Source: Pseudomonadota bacterium
GTDB lineage: Bacteria; Pseudomonadota; Gammaproteobacteria; Xanthomonadales; Xanthomonadaceae
NCBI GenBank assembly: GCA_023430045.1
Contig: JAEZCF010000162.1
Coordinates: 1-15,749, forward strand
Length of the DNA stretch: 15,749 nt
Direction: 5' to 3'
How positions within the stretch are numbered: position 1 is the first letter of the stretch; every line of letters starts with the position of its first letter. Below, in pieces: positions 7,092-14,600 of this stretch. The position numbers and the translations under genes were made by a program. Below the pieces are notes generated by a model. That model did not search any database and was not told the origin of the DNA. It saw nothing but the letters and a program-made list of their open reading frames with translations.

Positions 7092-8359
7092 GACACCCGC
7101 CGGATGGTGGCGCCGAGCGAAGACAGCTTCTCTTCGATGTTCTCGTAGCCACGGTCGAGGTGGTAGATGCGATCAATGGTGGTATCGCCATCAGCCATCA
7201 GCCCGGCCAGGATCAGCGACGCCGACGCGCGCAGGTCGGTCGCCATCACCGGCGCACCGCTCAGCCGTTCGGCGCCCCGCACGATCGCCGTATGCCCTTC
7301 CACCTGGATGTCCGCGCCAACACGCAGCAGTTCGTTGACGTGCATGAAACGGTTCTCAAAGATCGTTTCGTTGATCACGCCCACGCCATCGGCCACGCAG
7401 TTGAGCGCCATGAACTGCGCCTGCATGTCGGTCGGGAACGCCGGATACGGCGCGGTGGTCAGGTTGACCGCCTTCGGCCGCTTGCCGTGCATGTCCAGGG
7501 TGATGCTGCTTTCGCTGGTCTCGATGCTGGCACCGGCTTCCACCAGCTTGGCCAGCACGGCTTCCATCGTGTCCGGGCGTGCGCGGTTCACTGTCACCCG
7601 GCCGCCGGTCATCGCTGCGGCCACCAGGAAGGTGCCGGTCTCGATGCGGTCCGGCAACACTTCATGGCGCCCACCGCCCAGCCGTTCCACGCCTTCGATC
7701 ACCAGCCGGGCGGTGCCCAGGCCTTCGATTTTCGCGCCCAGCGCCATCAGGCAGTGCGCCAGGTCGGTTACTTCCGGCTCCATCGCGCAGTTGTCCAGCA
7801 CGGTGGTGCCTTCGGCCAGCACGGCGGCCATCAGCACGTTCTCGGTACCGGTCACGCTGACCATGTCGAAGGTGAAGTGGCCGCCCTTCAGGCGCTGCGC
7901 GGTGGCCTTGATGAAGCCGTTTTCCACGACGATGTCCGCACCCAGCGCCTGCAGGCCCTTGATGTGCTGGTCCACCGGACGCGAGCCGATGGCGCAGCCA
8001 CCCGGCAGCGACACTTCCGCCGCGCCGAAGCGCGCCAGCAGCGGCCCCAGCACCAGGATCGAGGCGCGCATGGTGCGCACCAGTTCATACGGCGCCACAT
8101 GCTGGTCCACCGGGCGCGGGTCCACCACGATCGCGCTGCCGCGCGACAGCGTGCCCTGGTCGATGGTGACCTTGGCACCCAGTTCGCCGAGCAGTTTCAC
8201 CGTGGTGATCACATCGTGCAGGTGCGGCACATTGGTGATTTCCACCGGCTCATCGGCCAGCAGGGTCGCGCAGAGGATGGGCAGGACGGCGTTCTTGGCG
8301 CCGGAGATGCTTACTTCACCGTGCAGCGCGTTGCCGCCGGTCACAACGATCTTGGCCAT
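7088..8359 (-). CDS. murA: UDP-N-acetylglucosamine 1-carboxyvinyltransferase
   Basis: A 423-residue cytoplasmic enzyme that transfers enolpyruvate from PEP to UDP-GlcNAc, the first committed step of peptidoglycan synthesis and the target of fosfomycin. The substrate lysine K22 lies in SGAKNAVLPIL (19-29). The catalytic loop is LPGGCAIGSRPVDQH with C122, so the enzyme has the fosfomycin-sensitive Cys rather than the Asp variant. D311 in FPTDMQAQFMA corresponds to the family's general base. The length is normal. The ATG at 8359 lies 21 bp after ibaG, the same ibaG-murA order as in E. coli. The EF-hand gene overlaps the 3' end. Confidence 0.98.
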   Translation of the reverse strand: MAKIVVTGGNALHGEVSISGAKNAVLPILCATLLADEPVEITNVPHLHDVITTVKLLGELGAKVTIDQGTLSRGSAIVVDPRPVDQHVAPYELVRTMRASILVLGPLLARFGAAEVSLPGGCAIGSRPVDQHIKGLQALGADIVVENGFIKATAQRLKGGHFTFDMVSVTGTENVLMAAVLAEGTTVLDNCAMEPEVTDLAHCLMALGAKIEGLGTARLVIEGVERLGGGRHEVLPDRIETGTFLVAAAMTGGRVTVNRARPDTMEAVLAKLVEAGASIETSESSITLDMHGKRPKAVNLTTAPYPAFPTDMQAQFMALNCVADGVGVINETIFENRFMHVNELLRVGADIQVEGHTAIVRGAERLSGAPVMATDLRASASLILAGLMADGDTTIDRIYHLDRGYENIEEKLSSLGATIRRVS

Positions 8360-8380
8360 GTATCAGGGTCTTTTCGCAGT

Positions 8381-8611
8381 TCAGCCGGCTTCGGCCGGGG
8401 TCACGGTCTTCAGCGCCAGCGCGTGGATCGCGCCGCCCATCAGATCGCCGAGGGTGGCATACACCAGGCGGTGGCGGGCCAATGGCAGCTTGCCGGCGAA
8501 GGCGTCGCAGACCACGGTCGCTTCGAAATGCACGCCATCGTCGCCGCGCACGTCGGCACGCGCGCCGGGCAGGCCGGTTTCGATCAGGTTGCGGATGGTG
8601 TCAGCGTCCAA
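8381..8611 (-). CDS. ibaG: BolA-family protein IbaG
   Basis: A 76-residue BolA-like protein. BolA/IbaG proteins bind [2Fe-2S] clusters with monothiol glutaredoxin and affect acid tolerance and the cell envelope. Visible family features are HFEATVVCDAFAGK followed by PLARHRLVYATLGDLM, including the conserved RHR-x-VY stretch, the Cys and the conserved His. The position directly before murA is that of ibaG (yrbA) in E. coli, so ibaG is preferred over bolA. The start is TTG: an in-frame TAG stands four codons upstream (8623-8621), and AGGAAAG lies 5 nt before the TTG, so no ATG or GTG alternative exists at this end. Confidence 0.9.
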   Translation of the reverse strand: MDADTIRNLIETGLPGARADVRGDDGVHFEATVVCDAFAGKLPLARHRLVYATLGDLMGGAIHALALKTVTPAEAG

Positions 8612-8616
8612 CGGGC

Positions 8617-8622
8617 TTTCCT
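8617..8622 (-). promoter_or_regulatory. Ribosome binding site that decides the ibaG TTG start
   Basis: On the minus strand AGGAAA lies 5 nt before the TTG at 8611-8609. The first two bases of this site are also part of the in-frame TAG stop at 8623-8621. Together these leave TTG as the only start that gives a full-length IbaG. TTG starts are usually less efficient and may keep its level low. Confidence 0.7.
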
Positions 8623-8624
8623 AA

Positions 8625-8630
8625 TAAAAT
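8625..8630 (+). promoter_or_regulatory. Candidate -10 of the kdsD operon
   Basis: TAAAAT matches 5 of 6 bases of the -10 consensus. No good -35 is visible at 16-18 bp upstream, where the DNA codes for the ibaG N-terminus. If used, transcription would begin near 8637 and the first usable start would be the ATG at 8665. The same TAAAAT followed by GTCCG is seen before purM (3276-3286). Confidence 0.35.
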
Positions 8631-8664
8631 GTCCGCACATTCTACTCCGCTGCGTGGCGCCCGC

Positions 8665-9678
8665 ATGGTCGATCCCAACCTGTCTTCCCCTCCTGCCGGC
8701 GCACCCGGCCAGGCCGAGGCCCTGATCGCCAGCGGCAAGCGCGTGTTCGAGATTGAACGACAGGCGCTGGACGCGGTCGCCGAGCGGCTGGGAGGCGCCT
8801 TCCAGCAGGCATGCCAGCACATCCTGGCCAGCCGCGGCCGCGTGGTGGCCACCGGCATGGGCAAGTCCGGGCACGTGGCCCGCAAGATTGCCGCCACCCT
8901 GGCATCCACCGGCACGCCGGCGTTCTACGTACATCCCGGCGAAGCGGGCCACGGCGACCTGGGCATGATCACCGAAGCCGATGTGGTGCTGGCGCTGTCC
9001 TATTCCGGCGAATCGGACGAAGTGCTGACGCTGCTGCCGGTGCTGAAGCGCCAGGGCAACGTGCTGATCTCCATGACCGGTCGCCCGCAGTCCAGCCTGG
9101 CCACCGCGGCCGATGTGCATCTGGATGTCAGCGTGCCCGCCGAGGCCTGCCCGTTGGCGCTTGCCCCCACCTCCAGCACCACCGCTTCGCTGGCGATGGG
9201 CGACGCGCTGGCGGTCGCGCTGCTGGACGCGCGTGGCTTCACCGCCGACGATTTCGCCCGCTCGCACCCCGCTGGCAGCCTCGGCCGCCGCCTGCTGCTG
9301 CACATCACCGACGTCATGCACAGCGGCGATGACCTGCCCCGGGTGGACGCTGGCGCCAGCCTCAGCCAGGCGCTGGTGGAGATGAGCCGCAAACGGCTGG
9401 GCATGACCGCGGTGGTGGATGCGGACGGCGTGCTGATCGGGCTGTTCACCGATGGCGACCTGCGCCGCGCGCTGGACAGCGACCTGGACGTACGCAGCGC
9501 GAAGATCGCCGATGTGATGACCCGCAACCCGCGCACCATCGGCGCTGACCAGCTGGCCGTGGAGGCCGCACGGGTAATGGAAACCCAGCAGATCAACGGC
9601 CTGATCGTCGTCGATGGCGCCGGCCGGGCCGTCGGCGCGCTGAACATTCATGACCTGTTGCGGGCGCGGGTGGTTTAA
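8665..9678 (+). CDS. kdsD: D-arabinose 5-phosphate isomerase KdsD (KpsF/GutQ family)
   Basis: A 337-residue enzyme that converts ribulose 5-phosphate to arabinose 5-phosphate, the first step of Kdo synthesis for LPS. The SIS domain (about 40-190) has TGMGKSGHVARK and ALSYSGESDEVL. By offset from E. coli KdsD, the catalytic residues are K67, E119, E160 and H201. Two CBS domains follow (about 212-337), each starting at a DVM motif. ATG at 8665 is chosen because a -10-like TAAAAT lies at 8625-8630. An in-frame ATG at 8629 would give 349 residues, but it overlaps that box and has no ribosome site. It heads the Kdo-Lpt-rpoN cluster and is divergent from ibaG. GutQ is excluded by context only. Confidence 0.94.
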   Translation: MVDPNLSSPPAGAPGQAEALIASGKRVFEIERQALDAVAERLGGAFQQACQHILASRGRVVATGMGKSGHVARKIAATLASTGTPAFYVHPGEAGHGDLGMITEADVVLALSYSGESDEVLTLLPVLKRQGNVLISMTGRPQSSLATAADVHLDVSVPAEACPLALAPTSSTTASLAMGDALAVALLDARGFTADDFARSHPAGSLGRRLLLHITDVMHSGDDLPRVDAGASLSQALVEMSRKRLGMTAVVDADGVLIGLFTDGDLRRALDSDLDVRSAKIADVMTRNPRTIGADQLAVEAARVMETQQINGLIVVDGAGRAVGALNIHDLLRARVV

Positions 9679-9730
9679 CCGAACACTGTCCGTCCCCATT
9701 CATCCCCGACAGCCGAGAATCGACATTCTG

Positions 9731-10279
9731 ATGCCCTGGTCGCCCCTGCCCGCCTTCCCTGCCCACCTGCATGCCGCTGCGGCGCGCATCCGCATGGTCT
9801 GTTTCGATGTGGACGGCACCCTCACCGACGGTCGGCTTTACTACGATCGTGAAGGCAACGAGAGCAAGGCGTATTTCGTGCAGGATGGCCTGGGACTGAA
9901 ACTGCTGCAGCGGCACGGGATCCATCCGGTGCTGATCACCGCGCGAAACAGCCAGTCCGCGCTGAAGCGCGGGGCTGACCTCGGCATCGACACGCAGATC
10001 GCGGTGGGCGACAAGCTGGCGAGCGTGCAGGCACTGTGTGCCGCGCATGGCATCACCCTGGACGAGGTGGCCTTCATGGGCGACGACCTGCCTGATCTGG
10101 CGCCGCTGTGCCGTGTCGGCCTGGCCGTGGCGCCGGCCAACGCGCATCCATGGATCGCCGAGCGTGTGCACTGGCGGACCCGCGCCGAAGGTGGACGTGG
10201 CGCGGCCCGTGAGCTGTGCGACGTGCTGCTGGCCGCGCAGGGCCATGTGGATGCCGTACTGGCGGAGTTCGGCGCATGA
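9731..10279 (+). CDS. kdsC: 3-deoxy-D-manno-octulosonate 8-phosphate phosphatase
   Basis: A 182-residue HAD-family phosphatase (C0 type, tetrameric in the family) that removes the phosphate from Kdo-8-P to give Kdo. HAD motif I is FDVDGTLTDG with D26 and D28, motif II is VLITARNS with T70, motif III includes K95, and motif IV is MGDDLPDL with D118, D119 and D122. ATG at 9731 gives the usual length and leaves 52 bp after kdsD; the frame is open further upstream only as shadow. The stop overlaps lptC by 4 nt. The preceding gene, kdsD, feeds the same pathway; KdsA, the step between, is not in the window. Confidence 0.96.
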   Translation: MPWSPLPAFPAHLHAAAARIRMVCFDVDGTLTDGRLYYDREGNESKAYFVQDGLGLKLLQRHGIHPVLITARNSQSALKRGADLGIDTQIAVGDKLASVQALCAAHGITLDEVAFMGDDLPDLAPLCRVGLAVAPANAHPWIAERVHWRTRAEGGRGAARELCDVLLAAQGHVDAVLAEFGA

Positions 10280-10836
10280 ACTGGCGCACGCTGGTCGGCG
10301 GGGTGCTGCTGGTCGTGGCCGTGCTCAGCGGCTGGTCGCTGCTGCGCAACCGCGACAAGGGACCGCAGGCCATCGTCGACGATGGCAGCGTGGACTACGT
10401 GTTGCACGATTTCCAGATTGTCGCGCTGGACGATGAAGGACGCGAATCCACCACCCTGCGAGCGCCGCGACTGGAACGCACGCGCGCGGACCAGACGCTC
10501 AACATCGCCACACCGGTCTTCGAGATGCCCGACAAGGACGGCAACCACTGGACGCTGCGCAGCGACACCGGCTGGGTCAGCGCCAAGGGCGACGAATTGA
10601 AGCTGCGTGGCAACGTCAACGGCGACAGCCCGACCGTGGGCACGACGCCGCCGACCACCTTCCGCACCACCCACCTGGATGTGTTCCCCAAGGAGGACAA
10701 GGCCCGCACCGATGCGCTGGTGACCATGACCCGGCCGGGAATGGAGCAGAGCGGCGTGGGATTCGAGGTGGATTCCAGGAACAACACGTATCATTTCCTG
10801 AGCCAGTCCAAGGGCCGCTACACGCCCCGGCGCTGA
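10276..10836 (+). CDS. lptC: LPS export system protein LptC
   Basis: A 186-residue bitopic inner-membrane protein that receives LPS from LptB2FG and hands it to LptA. One N-terminal membrane helix (about residues 5-22, LVGGVLLVVAVLSGW) is followed by a periplasmic beta-jellyroll domain of the LptC/OstA type; VDYVLHDFQIVALDDEG and LRAPRLERTRADQTL are the first strands. ATGA overlap with kdsC at 10276-10279 sets the start and shows coupling. Sequence conservation in LptC is low, so the assignment rests on length, topology and the kdsC-lptC-lptA-lptB order, which is diagnostic. Confidence 0.93.
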   Translation: MNWRTLVGGVLLVVAVLSGWSLLRNRDKGPQAIVDDGSVDYVLHDFQIVALDDEGRESTTLRAPRLERTRADQTLNIATPVFEMPDKDGNHWTLRSDTGWVSAKGDELKLRGNVNGDSPTVGTTPPTTFRTTHLDVFPKEDKARTDALVTMTRPGMEQSGVGFEVDSRNNTYHFLSQSKGRYTPRR

Positions 10837-10901
10837 CCCATCGCGGTGCCCCACCTGTCGACGCGCCCACGGGCGCCGGCGCGGGCGGGATCGCAGGCAA
10901 C

Positions 10902-10920
10902 GGCGCCGGCCTTCGGCGCC
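10902..10920 (+). promoter_or_regulatory. Stem-loop in the lptC-lptA gap
   Basis: GGCGCCG (10902-10908) and CGGCGCC (10914-10920) form a perfect 7-bp GC stem with a 5-nt loop. It lies within the 135-bp gap between lptC and lptA, 51 bp before the lptA ATG. There is no U-tract. It may modulate read-through or mRNA decay, or may be chance in GC-rich DNA. Confidence 0.35.
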
Positions 10921-10971
10921 CTCCCTTTCCGTCTGGGCCTCCAGGCGACCCACTCCGGCAGAACGGACAAG

Positions 10972-11523
10972 ATGAAGACTCCCCTCGCAGCCCTTTTCGT
11001 GCTCAGCCTTCTGGTCCCCGCCTTCGCCGCCAGCGCGAAGTCTTCCGACCGCAACCAGCCGATGACCATCGACGCCGGCTCCCAGTCCGGCACCCTGGCC
11101 GGTGATGGCAAGACCGTGCTTTCGCAGGGCGTGGTTATCACCCAGGGCAGCCTGGACCTGCGCGCCAACGATGCCGAGATCCACATCAAGGATGGCGAAG
11201 CCGTCCGTGCCATCTTCACCGGCAAGCAGGCGAAGATGAAACAGCAGATGGACGATGGCACCTGGATGGACGCCACGGCCGACCGCATCGACTACGACAT
11301 CACCGGTGAAATCATCACCCTGACCGGCAACTACAAGGTCACCAGCGCGCGCGGCACCAATGCCGGCCAGCGCATGGTCTACAACACCCGCAGCGGCGAA
11401 ATGAACAGCGGCGGCGACGGCAGCCGCGTACGCACCGTCATCCAGCCGAAGAACAAGGCACCGGCAACGCAGCCGGCGGCCCAGCCTGCCGCACGCCCGG
11501 CGAACCAGGGGAGCGGCAAGTAA
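10972..11523 (+). CDS. lptA: LPS transport periplasmic protein LptA
   Basis: A 183-residue periplasmic bridge protein that carries LPS between the inner and outer membranes. The signal peptide is MKTPLAALFVLSLLVPAFA, with cleavage at AFA before AS or at ASA before KS. The OstA/LptA core follows: QPMTIDAGSQSGTLAGDGKTV, VITQGSLDLRANDAEIH and the GEIITLTGNYKVTSARGTNAGQ stretch (written in parts here). The C-terminus is a Pro/Ala/Gln-rich tail of about 25 residues. ATG at 10972 is chosen because it starts the signal peptide and has GGA 5 nt upstream; an earlier in-frame GTG at 10846 would bury the signal sequence. It overlaps lptB by one base (TAATG). Confidence 0.95.
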   Translation: MKTPLAALFVLSLLVPAFAASAKSSDRNQPMTIDAGSQSGTLAGDGKTVLSQGVVITQGSLDLRANDAEIHIKDGEAVRAIFTGKQAKMKQQMDDGTWMDATADRIDYDITGEIITLTGNYKVTSARGTNAGQRMVYNTRSGEMNSGGDGSRVRTVIQPKNKAPATQPAAQPAARPANQGSGK

Positions 11524-12242
11524 TGCTCGTCGCCAAGGGCCTGCGCAAGAGCTACAAGCAGCGCGAAGTGGTCAAGGACTTCGGCCTGACCCTGGAAGCC
11601 GGTGAAGTGGTCGGCCTGCTGGGACCGAACGGTGCCGGCAAGACCACCTGTTTCTACATGATCGTGGGCCTGGTGGCCGCCGACGCCGGCAGCATCGTTC
11701 TGGATGGCAAGGACATCACCAGCGACCCGATGTATACCCGTGCCAAACAGGGCGTGGGCTACCTGCCGCAGGAACCGTCGGTATTCCGCAAGCTCACCGT
11801 GGCCGACAACATCCGCCTGGTGCTGGAGCTGCGCGAAGACCTGGACCGCGCCGGACGCGAGCGCGAACTGGCCAGCCTGCTCGACGAACTGCAGCTGGGG
11901 CATGTCTCCGAACAGCTCGGTGCCAGCCTGTCCGGCGGTGAACGCCGTCGCTGCGAGATCGCCCGTGCGCTGGCCGCGCAGCCGCGCCTGATCCTGCTGG
12001 ATGAGCCGTTCGCCGGCGTGGATCCCATCTCGGTCGGCGAGATCCAGCGCATCGTGACCCATCTCAAGCAGCGCGGCATCGGTGTGCTGATCACCGACCA
12101 CAACGTCCGCGAGACCTTGGGAATCTGCGACCGTGCGTATATCCTCGCCGAGGGTACGGTGCTCGCCCAGGGCGCGCCCGCGGACCTGCTGGACAACGCA
12201 GACGTCCGCCGCGTCTACCTTGGGGATTCCTTCAAGCTGTAA
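11523..12242 (+). CDS. lptB: LPS export ABC transporter ATP-binding protein LptB
   Basis: A 239-residue ATPase whose dimer drives the LptB2FGC extractor. Walker A is GPNGAGKTT (34-42), the Q-loop glutamine is Q83, the signature is LSGGE (136-140), Walker B ends in D160 with catalytic E161 (LILLDEPFAGVDP) and the switch histidine is H193. The LptB-type C-terminus, around YLGDSFKL, is present. LptF and LptG, its membrane partners, are not in the window. The ATG shares its first base with the lptA stop, so it is translationally coupled. The next gene, rpoN, begins 40 bp later. Confidence 0.98.
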   Translation: MLVAKGLRKSYKQREVVKDFGLTLEAGEVVGLLGPNGAGKTTCFYMIVGLVAADAGSIVLDGKDITSDPMYTRAKQGVGYLPQEPSVFRKLTVADNIRLVLELREDLDRAGRERELASLLDELQLGHVSEQLGASLSGGERRRCEIARALAAQPRLILLDEPFAGVDPISVGEIQRIVTHLKQRGIGVLITDHNVRETLGICDRAYILAEGTVLAQGAPADLLDNADVRRVYLGDSFKL

Positions 12243-12282
12243 GGACGGCCGCCGAACCCTTCTTCCCCAGTTCGGCGGTGGC

Positions 12283-13737
12283 ATGAAAACGCGGTTGCAG
12301 ACATCGATGGGGCAGCACCTGGTCATGACGCCGCAGTTGCGCCAGGCCATCAGGCTCCTGCAGATGTCCACCACCGAGCTGGATGCGGAAATCGCCGAAG
12401 CGGTGGAGAGCAACCCGTTGCTGGACTGGGCCGAAGAAGCGGACGCTTCGCCGATGCCGGGCACGGATACCGCGCCGTCCTCCGCTGCCGACACCAACGG
12501 AAGCGATCACGACGGCGAACCGCAGGATGCGTCCGGGCCAGCAGGCAGCGACGACTGGGCGCCCTCCGAAGTGGACTGGCGCAATCCCGGCAGCAGCGGT
12601 TCCTTCGATGATGACGATGCCGGCAGCGCTGCCGAGCGCGTCGCCGAAACCGAAACCCTGGCCGACCACCTGCTGTGGCAACTGCACCTGTCGCCACTGT
12701 CCGCGCGCGACCGGAGCATCGGCGCAGCCCTGATCGATGCCCTGGATGATCATGGCTACCTGCGCGAACCGCTGGCGGACATCGCTGCGACCCTGCTGCC
12801 GGACGTGCATGCAGGGGAAGACGAAATCCTTACCGTGCTGCACCAGATCCAGCGTTTCGATCCGGTGGGCGTCGGCGCGCGCGACCTTGGCGAATGCCTG
12901 CTGCTGCAGCTGGACACCCTGCCGCCGGATACCGCTGGGCTGGCGCTGGCACGGCAGATCGCTGCCGGTCCGCTGGAGAAGCTGCCGCGCAGCGGCGTAA
13001 ATGGCGTCGCCCAGGAGCTCAGACAGCCCCTGCAGGAGGTGGAAACCGCGGTCGCGCTGCTGCGCTCGCTGGATCCGCGTCCGGGCAGCCAGATCGCGCC
13101 GTTGTCCCAGGACACCTATGTGGTGCCGGACGTGGTCGTCTGGCGCCAGAACGGCGTCTGGCGAGCCGCGCTGGCCAGCCATGCGGGACCGAAGGTGGTC
13201 ATCCACCGCGGCTACGAGCAGATGATCCGTCGCTGCGGCGAAGCCGATGCCGGCTACCTGAAAGCCCACCTGCAGGAAGCGCGCTGGCTGCTCAAGGGGC
13301 TGGAGGCACGGGGAGAAACCCTGCTGCGGGTGGTTGGCAGCCTGCTCCAGCATCAGGCCGGCTTCCTGGAATTCGGTGCCCAGGCGCTGCGCCCACTGAC
13401 CCTGCGCGGCATCGCCGGCGAACTGGGCCTGCACGAATCCACGGTGTCACGGGCCATCGCCCGCAAGCACGTGCGCACGCCACGCGGCACCCTGCCGCTG
13501 CGCGCGTTCTTCGCATCGGGCATCGACACCGAAAGCGGCGGCGAGGCATCCAGCACCGCCATCCAGGCCATGATCCGCCGGCTCATCGACGACGAGAATC
13601 CACGCAAGCCGCTTTCTGACGCCAAGCTTGCTGACCTGTTGAAGACATCGGGTATTCCGGTGGCGCGGCGGACCGTAGCGAAGTATCGTGAAGCCATGAA
13701 CATTTCCGCTTCCCACGAGAGAGTCAGGATCGCTTGA
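12283..13737 (+). CDS. rpoN: RNA polymerase sigma-54 factor RpoN
   Basis: A 484-residue sigma-54 factor, which needs ATP-driven activators for transcription of its promoters. Region I (about 1-48) is Gln/Leu-rich: LVMTPQLRQAIRLLQMST. Region II (about 50-130) is acidic with many D, E, S and P. The core-binding part lies at about 130-330, then a helix-turn-helix around LRGIAGELGLHESTVSRAIARK. The RpoN box is ARRTVAKYRE (461-470), followed by a short tail. The ATG at 12283 begins the normal region I; the open frame before it is shadow of lptB. Some Xanthomonadaceae carry a second rpoN in a flagellar cluster; this copy is the one next to lptB, as in E. coli. Confidence 0.98.
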   Translation: MKTRLQTSMGQHLVMTPQLRQAIRLLQMSTTELDAEIAEAVESNPLLDWAEEADASPMPGTDTAPSSAADTNGSDHDGEPQDASGPAGSDDWAPSEVDWRNPGSSGSFDDDDAGSAAERVAETETLADHLLWQLHLSPLSARDRSIGAALIDALDDHGYLREPLADIAATLLPDVHAGEDEILTVLHQIQRFDPVGVGARDLGECLLLQLDTLPPDTAGLALARQIAAGPLEKLPRSGVNGVAQELRQPLQEVETAVALLRSLDPRPGSQIAPLSQDTYVVPDVVVWRQNGVWRAALASHAGPKVVIHRGYEQMIRRCGEADAGYLKAHLQEARWLLKGLEARGETLLRVVGSLLQHQAGFLEFGAQALRPLTLRGIAGELGLHESTVSRAIARKHVRTPRGTLPLRAFFASGIDTESGGEASSTAIQAMIRRLIDDENPRKPLSDAKLADLLKTSGIPVARRTVAKYREAMNISASHERVRIA

Positions 13738-13780
13738 CGCGTACCGCAGTGGCGGAGAGGTTCATTGGCAAATCCGAATA

Positions 13781-13786
13781 AAGGAG
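13781..13786 (+). promoter_or_regulatory. Strong ribosome binding site of hpf
   Basis: AAGGAG ends 7 nt before the hpf ATG at 13794. It is the best ribosome site in the plus-strand cluster, in keeping with a protein needed in large amounts at stationary phase. Confidence 0.75.
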
Positions 13787-13793
13787 AAACCCG

Positions 13794-14126
13794 ATGCGCA
13801 TTGAAACGTTTGGCAAAGATGTCGAAGTCACCCCTGCCCTGCAGGACTACGTGGAAACGAAGCTTTCACGTGCGGGCAAGCACTTCGGGGAACATTGCGA
13901 AACTCGGGTCACGCTGAAACTGCAGAACAAGAACGAACACCACGTCGACGCCACCGCCAACATTCCCGGGCATACCCTGCATGCGGAGGCCACCGGCCAG
14001 ACGATGTACGCGGCCATCGACATCCTGGCCGACAAGCTGGATCGTCTGCTGACCGCGGAGAAGGAAAAGAAGACGCAGAAGAAACAGGCCCACGTACCGC
14101 TCCCGGTGGGCGACAATGCGGGCTGA
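13794..14126 (+). CDS. hpf: Ribosome hibernation-promoting factor, short form
   Basis: A 110-residue protein of the HPF/YfiA (sigma-54 modulation) family, which binds the 30S subunit at the tRNA sites and favours 100S dimers in slow growth. The domain is complete: MRIETFGKDVEVTPALQDYVETKL, a KLQNKNEHHVDATANIPG strand block (given in part), then AIDILADKLDRLLTAEKEKK. It lacks the C-terminal dimerisation domain of long HPF and so is the short gammaproteobacterial type. It lies between rpoN and ptsN as in E. coli and has its own strong ribosome site. Confidence 0.95.
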   Translation: MRIETFGKDVEVTPALQDYVETKLSRAGKHFGEHCETRVTLKLQNKNEHHVDATANIPGHTLHAEATGQTMYAAIDILADKLDRLLTAEKEKKTQKKQAHVPLPVGDNAG

Positions 14127-14147
14127 TGCCTTCGTTCTTCCGCTGAC

Positions 14148-14600
14148 ATGCCCTTGACCGATCTGATGGCGGCCGTGCAGACCCAGGTCTGCACGGCAAC
14201 CGACCGCGACAGCGTGCTGCTGACCGCCGCCCAGCTGCTGGCCTGCCGCCAGGCCAACGCCGCCGAGATCCATCACAACCTGTGCGAACGCGAGACGCTG
14301 GGCAGCACCGCCATCGGCCATGGCGTGGCCATTCCCCACGGCCGCGCGCCTGCGCTGGAACGACCGCGCGGCGCCCTGCTCAAGCTGGAAAGGCCGGTGG
14401 ATTTCGGCGGCGATGAGCCCGTCGACCTGGTCTTTGCCATCGCTGTTCCCTCCCATTACACGCACCAGCATCTGATGCTGTTGTCCGAACTGGCCGAACT
14501 GTTTTCCGAACCGGCCATCCGCCAGGCGCTGCGCGATGCGCCGGATGCCGAAGCCCTGCGCACCATCATCGATTTTCCGCCACCGGCGAGCGCCGCATGA
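14148..14600 (+). CDS. ptsN: PTS nitrogen regulatory protein EIIA-Ntr
   Basis: A 150-residue IIA domain of the nitrogen PTS, which is phosphorylated through PtsP and NPr and acts in regulation rather than sugar uptake (potassium transport, envelope stress, carbon/nitrogen balance). The phospho-acceptor is H64 in AIGHGVAIPHGRAP; VDLVFAIAVPSHYTHQHLMLLSELAELF is the conserved second half of the domain (in part). It starts 21 bp after hpf and its stop overlaps hprK by 4 nt. The N-terminus is a few residues shorter than in E. coli PtsN. No other PTS genes are in the window. Confidence 0.95.
   Translation: MPLTDLMAAVQTQVCTATDRDSVLLTAAQLLACRQANAAEIHHNLCERETLGSTAIGHGVAIPHGRAPALERPRGALLKLERPVDFGGDEPVDLVFAIAVPSHYTHQHLMLLSELAELFSEPAIRQALRDAPDAEALRTIIDFPPPASAA

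Noticed and set aside
7160..8725. A 521-residue open frame opposite murA, ibaG and the kdsD start
   Set aside because: Composition is that of a GC-rich shadow (His/Gln/Arg/Ala-rich, no domain) and it lies opposite clear MurA motifs.
8584..9699. A 371-residue antisense open frame opposite kdsD
   Set aside because: His/Gln/Gly-rich shadow without motifs; KdsD catalytic residues on the plus strand are intact.
9650..9730. Longer KdsC start overlapping the end of kdsD
   Set aside because: The ATG at 9731 gives the normal 182 residues, and the additional stretch has no family similarity.
10846..10971. N-terminal extension of LptA from a GTG at 10846
   Set aside because: It would place 42 Arg/Pro/Ala-rich residues before a clear signal peptide; the ATG at 10972 has a ribosome site and the usual protein start.
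13765..13780. TTGGCA as a sigma-54 promoter for hpf
   Set aside because: The GG of the -24 element is not followed by GC at the required 10-bp distance; TA is found at that place.
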